DNA of 64,000 nt from Coix lacryma-jobi var. lacryma-jobi. Taxonomy: Eukaryota; Streptophyta; Magnoliopsida; Poales; Poaceae. The stretch spans positions 23,306,842 through 23,370,841 of the forward strand of contig CM019822.1 of assembly GCA_009763385.1 (NCBI GenBank). Direction: 5' to 3'. The notes below the pieces were generated by a model. That model saw only the letters and a list, made by a program, of their open reading frames with translations, ran no database searches and was not told the origin of the DNA. A program made the translations under genes and the position numbers. This document shows positions 32,666-42,700 of this stretch, piece by piece. Within the stretch, counting starts at the first letter, position 1, and each line of letters starts with the position of its first letter.

Positions 32666-32670
32666 AGTCT

Positions 32671-33812
32671 TTTATTTAAAAAGAAGATGCAAAATTATAA
32701 TACTGGAAAAAATTATGGTAGAATTACAATGAAGATCTGAAAAACAGATGTGATGCAAGAACACAGTAGCGCCGCTTACTTTTTGACAATACATCTCTGT
32801 AAAGTTTGTTTTTGGGAGGAATCTGTACAGGTATTCATTCTGATGGCAGATTCTCGATGGGCTTTACCTCCGCCTCCGTCATTTGCCTTATCCTTTCCTT
32901 ACATTGGGCCGAACAGTTCGATGTCGGGCCGAATTGAGTTGAGATAACATATGGGCCTCGTTGGTTTACAAGTTCACATGATAAGTAGCATTCAAATGGG
33001 GCCGAAAGAGTTATCCTTTTCCGATATACTCCGTAGTTTTTTTTTTATTTGACAAGGATATACTGTGTTACTCCCTCAGTCTCTAAATAGATGTCACTAG
33101 TAAAACGTGTTTGCGAGGGAAACATGAAGTGACATCTATTTTGATACGGAGGGAATATCTTTTATCGCTGCGTTCTAGCGTGCATTGAATCGATCGCTGC
33201 GGCACACCAAGATGACCCAATTTTGGTCTGATGCACCCACCCACCCACCGTGCTGGCATTGAACCGATCATCGGTCAGGGCGTGCAAGGCGCAAGTGGTC
33301 GCACGCGCACGGTACGATCGTACCGTACATGTGGTTGCACGCGCTTCCGCATGCACCGGGAAAAAAACAACAAAAAATTTTGGACCCTGGTGGCTAGTTC
33401 CTGCAAGGCTGCAAGATTACGATGATGGCGCTTGGAAGGGCGAGATCACGCCATCGCCGCATCGGGGTCACCCTATAATAGCCTACTGTAGGCCATGCCC
33501 ACAGGCCAAAACCTCGGCGCGGTGCACGGCCGACGGAGGACGGACTCTCAACTCACATCCGGAGTCCGACTCGCAGAAGTGCAGAACGGGCAGTGGCGGC
33601 GGCACGGTTTTGCTCGATGATGCTCATCACGAGGTGGGGGTCATTGGCGGTATTTTTTACGAGGGTGACACGCTGACACACAGTCTCGCCCACAAAGCGG
33701 GACAGAGACGAGATGAGGTGGGGAATCTCCATCGATCGACCTGTATCGGAATGATTACAGCTACAACGTGCGCTGGTGTTCTTGTAGTGCGTGTTCGACG
33801 AACCGACGGGTC
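32671..33812. other. Intergenic DNA with one small MITE
   Basis: There is no supported gene. Overlapping ORFs at 33231-33912 span the MITE/hAT border and have no domains. A small Stowaway-like element lies at 33071-33155. Confidence 0.5.
33071..33155. mobile_element. Short Stowaway-like MITE (85 bp)
   Basis: CTCCCTCAGTCTCTAAATAG at the left pairs with TCCCTCCGTATCAAAATAG read on the minus strand from the right end. Both arms run into AGATGTCACT. TA dinucleotides flank it (33069-33070 and 33156-33157). It is little more than the two arms. Confidence 0.75.
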
Positions 33813-34688
33813 TCAGACTCGGCATTCGGTTTTAACCGATAAATCGGTTCGGTTTGTTCGGTTGCTGCAAAATTCGGTTTCCAAAAATCATCAACCGATC
33901 GGTGTTCCATAGAATCCAAAACCGACGAATTCGGTTGCGATTTCATCGGTTCGGTTTTTCGGTTTCACCGAACAAACAAAAACACAGGGAAGAAATCTGA
34001 AATCGTAAGAAAAACACCAGAACGGGGAAAGGAGAAATGAATCAACGGCCTGCGCCGGCCGATGATTGCCGCTCGCTGCAGGCCTCGGCGGCTCGGCATC
34101 ACGGTCACGCTCGCAGCACAGAAGCCGTGAGTCCCTCTCACGGCGCCGCCGCCGCGACCAGGGCCCGCCTTGGCCTCGCGCGCCATTGTGATCTCGCCTC
34201 CGCCCGCGCCGCAGGCCGCAGCCGCAGAGCGAACAGGATACGCCTCGCACTGACCTCGCGCTCACGTCGCTACCCCACCTCTCGCTTGCGCCGCCGCCGC
34301 CCTCGGCAATCGCTCGGTCGGACGGGATTAGACTTATGTTTTGGGGGGCTTCAGGAGTGCGTGGCTCCTGGCTGAGTCCGTGCGTGTGCATATTGGATAG
34401 GGCCGTTGAGGCCTGGGTGGGGTGGAGGCATGTGCATGTGGGCCGATATGGGTTGGATTGAGAACATCTCGTGGATGCGCATGCGCCGATGTACTCAATT
34501 GTCTTCATTCAGTATGTTCGGTTTATACGGTTCTCGGTTTCTCATGCTCTTAAAACCGAAACCGAAGCCGAAAACCGAATTTACAGAAAGTCATAACCGA
34601 AGCCAAAACCGAAAAAACCGATATTTCGGTTCGGTTCGGCTCGGTTCGGTTCGGTTCTCGGTTCTCGGTCAAAAAGTGCCCAGCCTGA
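33813..34688. mobile_element. Non-autonomous hAT-like element, 876 bp
   Basis: The flanks are the identical 8-mer GACGGGTC (33805-33812 and 34689-34696), the hAT duplication length. The ends are TCAGACTCGGC and, on the minus strand, TCAGGCTGGGC, nine of eleven bases alike. Both subterminal zones are packed with CGGTT/AACCG motifs (33828-33970 and 34510-34675), which is the kind of repeated subterminal site used by hAT transposases. The middle (about 34030-34380) is GC-rich with no transposase motif, so it is non-autonomous and may hold captured DNA. Confidence 0.8.
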
Positions 34689-35211
34689 GACGGGTCGAGT
34701 GCCTCGCACCGGCGGTACACACGGGAAAGAGAAGTAGGGAAAAGATGCCTCGTAAGACTATCCGTACTCACGTTCCTCTATTTTCATCCTCTATACTGCC
34801 TGATCATCAAGATTCTCTCCTCTATACTCATTTCTCCCGCATCCATCCATCCTCTATATCATCCTTTATCCACTGTGGGTCCACTTGTCACTTTATCTAA
34901 ATATATTCATGAGAGATCTAGTTTTAAAGAATTAATTGCAATGAGCTCAATGGTGCAATCAGAATTTAATTTGAATTTTCGGTTTGTGAGATATAACATT
35001 TTTTTAGCAAGTTAAACTCATGGGACCCACCTGCATGCGCGCTCTCTCTCTCCAACTTTTCTCTTTAGCGTATGGCTGTGAAGTCCGCTGCCTTTGACGG
35101 ATGAGTGCAGCTAGCGTAGTTGATACCGGGAACCGCTGCAGCCTTTTTTTTTACTGCATACAAATTTAGCGGAGGGGATAACGTAAGGCCATCCGCTATG
35201 ATTATTAAATA

Positions 35212-35445
35212 TTCCCTCCGTCCCTAAATAAGTGTCGTTATTATTGTGCGTGTCACATGTCTAACTTAATTTATAGAAAATATGTGTAATATTTATATCT
35301 CCAAATAATTTTGTTAAAAAATAGATGTAAAGATTTTTCCGATAATACAGCTTACTTAGCATTAATATTAATATATTTTAATATATAATTGTTGACAGAT
35401 TTTTCTCGGAAAACGAGAACGACACTTGTCTAGGTAAGTAGTGGA
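35212..35445. mobile_element. Degenerate Stowaway-like MITE
   Basis: The left arm is TTCCCTCCGTCCCTAAATAA followed by GTGTCGTT. The right side carries AACGACACTTGTCTAGGTAA, its imperfect complement. The outer right terminus has decayed, so the right end is approximate. Confidence 0.55.
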
Positions 35446-35579
35446 GCAAAAAGAGGCAATAAAATACGACAGAACAAAAAGGCCTCACGGATTTCTGAAC
35501 AGTATTATGTATTCATGACGGCAGAAAATTTCTAAGTACTACAGTTCATCATGCCCACTGCTAGAATCATAACAGCATA

Positions 35580-35838
35580 CTCCCTCCATACCCATATTAG
35601 TTGACGTTTAGGACAGCGACACGGTCTTCAAAACGCAACTTTGACCTCTTATTTTTATAAAAATATTTATGGAAAAGTGATATATGTATACTTTTATGAA
35701 AATATTCTTCAAGACACATCTATTTCTATAATTTTTATATTTGTAAACTTAGAAACTTAATAGTTATTGATGATTTATATTCCCAATGTTTGACTCTAAT
35801 CTTTTCTAAAACGTCAACTAATATGGGTATGGAGGGAG
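35580..35838. mobile_element. Stowaway-like MITE (259 bp) with TA duplication
   Basis: Left arm CTCCCTCCATACCCATATTA, then GTTGACGTTT. The right arm is the complement, AACGTCAACTAATATGGGTA then TGGAGGGAG. TA lies on both sides (35578-35579, 35839-35840). Confidence 0.88.
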
Positions 35839-35949
35839 TATGCTAGTATTTTAGATATGGATTTGAGGAGTTATTTTGGTATTTTGACAATGACAAGACT
35901 GTAATTTAGAGACAAATTTAAGGAGTTACCTAGTTTACCTTTTCTTAAT

Positions 35950-36203
35950 GGGCAACGTATCCTATGCAAACTAGACTTCTGTGCAAACTATGCAAACTCT
36001 AATCAAGACCACAAGAATCTAATCCGATGGTTGGTAATTTTAGCACTCAAACCCCCCACTCATCCTATCCAACTGTTGCAAAACACCCCATGAGTGGAGG
36101 GATTTAAGTGCTAAAATTACCAACCATCAGATTAGATTCTTGTGGTTTTGATTAGAGTTTGCATAGTTTGCACAAGAGTCTAGTTTGCATAGGATACGTT
36201 CCC
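35950..36203. mobile_element. Long-arm foldback MITE (254 bp)
   Basis: GGGCAACGTATCCTATGCAA and about 100 further bases recur inverted at the right end (TTGCATAGGATACGTTCCC), leaving only a short loop near 36070-36090. AAT flanks both sides, a possible 3-bp duplication. It has no ORF. Confidence 0.78.
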
Positions 36204-36215
36204 AATATGGCATAC

Positions 36216-36316
36216 GTTCCCAACGTATCCTATGCAAACTAGACTCTTGTGCAAACTATGCAAACTCTAATAAAAACCACAAGAATCTAATCTGATGGTT
36301 GGTAATTTTAGCACTT
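36216..36316. repeat. Second, partial copy of the foldback MITE arm
   Basis: CCAACGTATCCTATGCAAAC through GGTTGGTAATTTTAGCAC repeats the left arm of the 35950 element in the same orientation, 12 bases beyond its end. It stops before the loop. Confidence 0.8.
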
Positions 36317-36381
36317 GTTGCATACTTTTTTGTGACATTATGAATATATATATTATCTTTAAGCTTTTGTCTTATTAGTTA

Positions 36382-36638
36382 CTCCCTCCGTCCCAAGATA
36401 TAAGGCACGCACGTATTTCAAAATTCAAACTTTCTTATCTTTGACTAACAATTAGCCTAATCATATAAAAAGTTTATACTATAAAAGTAGTTGCATTATA
36501 TTTATATTTAGAAATACTTTCTAATGATCAAACTTTTATTTCTATAAATTATATATTATGAGAGAAATTATAGGTCAAAATCTATTCTTGGAGACCGCAC
36601 CGAGTCAAATCGCGCCTTATATCTTGGGACGGAGGGAG
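36382..36638. mobile_element. Stowaway-like MITE (257 bp) with TA duplication
   Basis: CTCCCTCCGTCCCAAGATAT, then AAGGC, pairs with GCCTTATATCTTGGGACGGA then GGGAG. TA lies at 36380-36381 and 36639-36640. Confidence 0.9.
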
Positions 36639-36713
36639 TATTAGTTTTTTTATCTAGTTTTTTTAGCCAACTTTTTTTTATCTAGTGTTAAGTAGAAGTT
36701 CTAGTGCTTATTA

Positions 36714-36970
36714 CTCCCTCCGTCCACAAAAGAATACAATTATGGGAAGCACGCTGCTCAAACTATTTCAACTTTGACCAAGTTTATAGCAACTAATATT
36801 ATCATTTATGTCTTAAAATAAATTTATCATGAAAATATATTTTACAACTAATCCAATGGTGCTTATTTTGTCTCATAAATGTTAGTGTTTTTTCATATAA
36901 TATTAGTCAAAGTTTACAATATTGGATTCGTCAGAATGTGAGAATTGCATTCTTTCGTGGACGGAGGGAG
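36714..36970. mobile_element. Stowaway-like MITE (257 bp) with TA duplication
   Basis: CTCCCTCCGTCCACAAAAGA, then ATACAATT, pairs with the right end AATTGCATTCTTTCGTGGAC, then GGAGGGAG. TA lies at 36712-36713 and 36971-36972. Confidence 0.9.
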
Positions 36971-39732
36971 TATATCTTTATTTAAAAGTTCCTCTTTTAT
37001 TTTATTACAAAAAAATCTAGATTCTATGCTACACTCTTAGGTACTATGGTAGCATAAACACTCATTTTAGATTGAACTTGAGATGTTAAATTTACTGATC
37101 AAAGTATTATATGTGTAGTATCATTATCCTATCACTATCTAAAAAAGATAATGTTTAAATTAAACTACCACCATGCATGATTATGACATAATGTTTCAGA
37201 TAATATGTATAACCTCATTTAAAGTTTGAACATGATATATATCTTATCGATAGGAATAGAGATTTTTATGAAACATGCCCTTCAATCATTTTATTCAATT
37301 ATTCTCACTAGTACATAAAAAAAATTAGATGCACAAGAAATCTCTGAAAACTAACTGCTTCCAAAGACTTGGATCTGCAATCTACTACTCAGGAATAACA
37401 CGTTTATCGCCACAACACACGCACACGCACACGCACATGCACGCACACATACACACACACTCACTCACGTTTTACTATATATAGAATTCTATCTTTTTAT
37501 GAATATTTCATAATCTTGTATTAGATATTTTGACTACTAAATGAACTCAAATTGAAAATAATGAAATACAATGTTTTAAATCTTGTCATGAACAATAACT
37601 TTAGTGTAAGGTGTGTCTATCAAAGATTTTTTGAAAATTCAAATATTTGAATATAAAAATATTGAATTTAAAACAAATAGATGAGGCACGAAAAAAGCTT
37701 CAAATAAAAAATCATCAACAACAAATACATATCAGGTTGGCCAATATATTTTGGTATTAGCTATGTGCGTGAACATTCAAAGTTGTTTCAGAAATTCCAA
37801 ATTTTAAATTTTAAATCTATGAACTCAAACTATATATGTGGGACTCTAAATTGCTTCAAATAAAGACATTTCAACTATAGAGTTGCAAATTGTATTAAGA
37901 GCTACAACTATCTCCAAAATTTGTTTTTGTGATAGTGTCTTCAAATATTGTCATACTCTATTCTGAATTTCTTGCTAACTAAAATCAGAAGAACGTGCTC
38001 TCTAGAATGCGTGTAAGATAAAAAAAAAACTGTTGGATGATGAAAAGTTATAGAGAACGATTTTTATTAAAATGATGCTAAACGATAATTTGAAAAGTGG
38101 ATTTAAGAAAAACTCTTAGAGATGCTACTCAACTACCCTATGTTATTATGTGATTACTTGCTGATAGATAAATAGTCATACTACTAAAGGCATACGTACC
38201 TAGCTAGTCGAAGATCCGGTACGTAAAGATGCACGCTGCTGCAGGAGCTTGAACAACGACACGCGGTAAAACAGGTAAAAGTTGTGTTGTGCAGGGCATC
38301 AGATCATCAGAAAGTGAATCGCAGATTACCCCCTGGCTTCATCTCCCAAAAGAAAAAGGTGGCGCTGTCCACTGCTGTCGTTTTATTTTTGTTGCTTTGC
38401 AAAGGGCGGAAAAAGGTCACACGTATATATGCATGGGATCTTCTTTTCTGTCCGCCAAGCAAAAAGCTGCATCTGACACGCTATAGCTTAAAATGTAAGG
38501 AATGGTAACAACAGTATGAAATGCACTAAGCGTAAAGATAGAATTATTGGATGCTTTGAGCAATGGAGAAAACCGATAAAATAAAACGTACAAGAATAAG
38601 CTAGAGCAAGCTTGTGTACGGTGTGCCACTGTGCCCATCTTAGGATGCTGCATCCCACTCGCTAGCTAGCTAGTGCATTAACCGCTGTACTTGTGGATTA
38701 TGTCTGGTTTTTTCAATCTTTCAAGGTTCGTAAGCGTGTTGGGGTTGTATTATGCGTGCAGAAATGTATCAATGACAATTGGCATTGGTTGGTGGAATAT
38801 ATTCTCTTGTTGACACTGTGATAGTGTGATTGTTCGAAGTAATCAACTCAGTTAAGCCAAGTCACGTCCGGCCAGGTGGTTGTTCGTACTTCGTAGAATA
38901 TATTCTGTTTTCTGTTGATAATGTGACAGTTCCAAGCAACTAGCAGTTCAGTTAAGCCAAGATACTTCCGGCCAGCAGGCAGGTCTTGGGATTCCTTGTG
39001 AAAACCACCCTTGCTATTTCTATCAGAACAGAAAATAGGGGAAAAAAAAAATCTCATTGTTCTACTATATGCATATATCAGTATAGCAGACGACCACAGT
39101 CCACAGCACTTGAGTGAGTGAATGAAGATCAATCAGATCAAGCGGTAGAGATTCCATTATCCCAACATGTTCAGCTGGAACTAAAAGCACACACCGAGAG
39201 ATCTAATGCCGCCTTTACACTCAGCACCACTCCTTCGTTTTCCCTTCTCCAAAGTACTGGAGTTGTGTAGTACGAAACATCAGAGATTCACAAGTACATA
39301 CTATGTAGATGTAGGAGATACGTCGGCCCCCTCGGACCGGCCGAGGCGACGCACTTGCCGAACGCAGCCACATACGATTCACGACCCTCTTTGCCAAAGC
39401 CATTTTTTGTACCACCACCAGTCGTGGTGCCGTGCTGTGCCGCTGGCAGAGTCATAAAGCGAGCCACTACGGCTTGCCGCCACGCCACCTTTAAAGCGCC
39501 GAGCCGTGCCGGTCTCGGCTGGCCCTCCCCTTTCCCAAAGCCGAGCAGCAGCAGCAGCGACCATCATCAGCGAGGCAGGGAGCCACCAGCCACCGCCCGC
39601 CACCAGTCCCACGCACCCACAGGCCACACCCAGTAATCACTGGAGTACAGTAGCTAGCTGCGCACTACGCCGAGCATCAGCGGCTGGCAACGCACATCGT
39701 CGCAGCCGTCCGGCTAGCTGGCCGTGGCCACC
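36971..39732. other. AT-rich intergenic DNA and GDSL gene 1 upstream region
   Basis: No gene is supported. A (CA)-rich simple repeat lies at about 37404-37465. The last 500 bp become GC-rich toward the GDSL start. I see no convincing TATA box there, only a TTTAAAG at about 39491. Confidence 0.45.
37404..37465. repeat. CA/GCACAC simple repeat
   Basis: An interrupted run of ACACGCACACGC / ACACAC units with a few substitutions: a microsatellite. Confidence 0.8.
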
Positions 39733-42700
39733 ATGCGAGTGCTGCTAGTCCTGCAAGGTCTGCTCGGTGCTGCGGCCGCCGCCTGCGCCGCGGCGGTCGT
39801 GCAGGACGCGGCAGCGGCAGCGGCGGGGAGTCGCAGCAAGGTGCCGGCGATCTATGTGTTCGGCGACTCCACGGCGGACGTGGGCAACAACAACTACCTG
39901 CCGGGCGGCGGCGTGCCGCGGGCCAACTTCCCCCACAACGGCGTCGACTTCCCCACGTCGCGGCCCACCGGCAGGTTCAGCAACGGATACAACGGCGTCG
40001 ACTTCTTGGGTAAGCAGCTCTCAAGTCGTCTCAATCAATTTACATTGCAGCGACGCCAAGGTCGTTCACTCATTCGTGCTTGCGAGTTCTGCCGCTCGGT
40101 ATTACCAAGGAGATCATCGTGTGAGTTGTGTTAGCAGCTCATAGACGCTGCCTCCTGCATGCATGATACACTACCGTAGTACCGTGCTCGTTTTCACTCG
40201 AGGGCTCGTTTGGCTACACGTAAATACATTTCAATTAATATGGTTTGGGAAAGTTTGAGGTGGAATTTAATTTAAGTTATACTTTAACCCACTTAAATTG
40301 GGGTGTATTTATTTACGGTCAAACAAGCCCTGGAAGATTAGGATGCGTCTCTTTAAACTGCTTTAACGCTTTAGCCGATTAGTTACACTTTCCGAATTTT
40401 CCGACAAGTTAGAGTTCCAGGCTTTCCGCGTCGGCAACTTATATACTCACTCCGTCCAACAAAACATGCAATTCTCGTTTACCGAGAAGTCAAATAATTC
40501 GAATTTTGACCAAAATTATATCAAAAAGTACTAACATTCTTGATACAAAAAAGTACCATTAGATTAGTAATAGAATATATTTTCATAATAATTTTATTTA
40601 ACAACATAAATACTAATATTTTTTATTATAACCTTGGTCAAACTTGAACCAAATTGACCTGTACGGATCTCATAATTGCATGTTTTTATGGACGGAGGGA
40701 GTAACACGGAAAACAAGTGTCATCGAGCATTTTGCCGCCAGCCGTTAGGTTTCAGTTAAAGGGTTTCAAGACCAGCAGATACTCCATCCCGTCCCAATTT
40801 ATAAGACGTTTTAACATTTAAATTATAAAAGTATTTCTGAAATCACCAAACCAAAAAAAACTCTGTATTTCATTGGCCAAAGTGCCGGCAGGAAAATAAA
40901 AAATGAACCGAGAAAATTATATTCCTGAAACCGTCAAACCAACATGTGTTCTCGCAGTGTTTCAGAAAAGCGATGGAGCTATATACGTACGTAATAAATT
41001 GCCACTGCACCTGCACGTCGCCTCCCGCCGCGGCGCACTCGATCGTGCAGACGTGGTAAAAGGGCTCCATCACCCACTGCGCTACTCTTACGCATTTGTA
41101 CATGATTTGTCCTTGCACACTGACCGACTCCGCTTGGCGTTGGCGCTTGAAGGCAGCAGATGCCACGCACCCACTGCAGATCTGCATGCCTTCCAAAAAC
41201 TGCATGACACACGTCACATGAGAAACAGTAAGATATATGAATATATCCACCCCATGGTCACAGACTCATCCCCCGGCCGCTTAAGTGCTCTGAAAATTTG
41301 CTCTTGTCAAATCCTTTTAGTTATTGCCTGCAAGTAATGTTACCTATTTTTTCATCTATCATATCGAATATTGAGACACATGCATAAAGTAATTAATATA
41401 GGCTAATTATAAAACTATTTATCAACCAGAGTCTACTTAACGAGACGAATATATTAAGCCTAATTAGTACATGATTTGACAATATGATGTACAGTAAACA
41501 TACGCTAATGGTAGATTAATTAGGCTTAATAGTTTTGTCTCATTAAGTACGGTACGATGTACGATAGTGTAATTAGTTTTTATAATTAATTTATTTTTAA
41601 TAGACTAAATTAGTACCGCAACATCCGATATGACATCTAACAAATTTTCAACCTACATCTAAACAAGGCCGTATTTTCAAGTTCTGAGAACACGAGAGAA
41701 GTGCAGCAAGCAGGAGAATTGTGCTGCGAACATGTTCATCTGGTGATAAAACTAGAAGGCTTTCGTTCAACTCTAGCAGCTGTGAACATTTTTTTTAGAT
41801 AAGGGATAAAATATCCGGCCTCTACATTCGAGGATGTACACAGCTAATTATTACAAAGTCATTCAACGCACGCAAGATAAAGAACATGCCAGAGTTTGGA
41901 ACTAAAACGCATGACACTAGAGTAAAAGATAAACATGCTTCCACCCTCTATTTGAAATCTCCAAAGCAATCACTTCTATCTTCTTGCTTATCAACGAGAG
42001 GGTGTCCTTGGCTTGCTCATCACGCTGCAGCTGAGCCCAGGAGCGGAGCCAATACGCTCCCCTGAAAATGACCTGCGAAATAGAGTTAAATTTCATTTTA
42101 TTAAAAATAACATCATTCCGGCATCGCCAGATATCCCAGCACATGGCAGCAACCCCAACCCAAATTAAATCTTTGAAGTGTTTAGCCTGATTAATAAGCC
42201 AACTACCAAACATATGTCTGATAGATCTCGGTTGGGTCAAATTGGTAGCGTAAAAGATAATCCTCCAAATTATTTTGGCACAGGGACAGTCTAAGAACAG
42301 GTGTTGGATAGTCTCATTCCTATTGCAACTAATACATTGTTGGCTCACTGTCCAGTTTTTCCTAGCAAGATTGTCCTTGGTTAGGACGATCCCCCGCTGC
42401 AGGAACCATAGAAAAATTTTAATTTTTAGAGGAACTTTTATCTTTCAGATCTTCCTATGAAGGAAAGGTGGTTGAGTATCTATAAGATGAAGATACATAG
42501 AGCGTACGGAAAATAACCCAGATTTGGTTAAGCCCCATTTAAAGAAGTCCGAACCTTCCACCAAATGAACATTGGAGATCCGCGCTACCAAATTAAGCCA
42601 CTCTAAAAGTTTATTATCCACCAGAGCCCTTCTAAAAGAGATATTAAGAGGACTTGTGACCATTACTTTCGATACAGTTGCATGTGGATCACGAACTATA

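Larger units (their letters stand above)
19411..32670 (-). mobile_element. Ty3/gypsy LTR retrotransposon, Tat lineage, nearly complete
   Basis: The element is bounded by AGTCT at 19411-19415 and 32666-32670, with LTRs at 19416-20065 and 32014-32665 that begin TGTTGG and end CCAACA. In minus-strand order it has the 5' LTR, a tRNA-Asp-like primer site, gag, protease, reverse transcriptase, RNase H and integrase, two tandem arrays, an ORF on the opposite strand, a G-rich polypurine stretch and the 3' LTR. Protease before RT and integrase last marks gypsy. An antisense ORF beyond pol together with 3' tandem arrays is characteristic of Tat-lineage elements (RIRE2/Grande-like). The LTR copies differ at about six substitutions and two 1-base indels by eye, so the insertion is young. 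The lesions seen are one stop in pol and frame changes in the antisense ORF. Confidence 0.93.
34700..35949. other. AT-rich intergenic DNA with Stowaway-like MITEs
   Basis: No gene is supported. Apart from the two MITE-like blocks listed separately, I see only short A/T runs. Confidence 0.5.

Noticed and set aside
33180..33360. Repeated GCACGCGC / CGTACGATCG text as a regulatory array
   Set aside because: The repeats are short and irregular and lie near no gene start.
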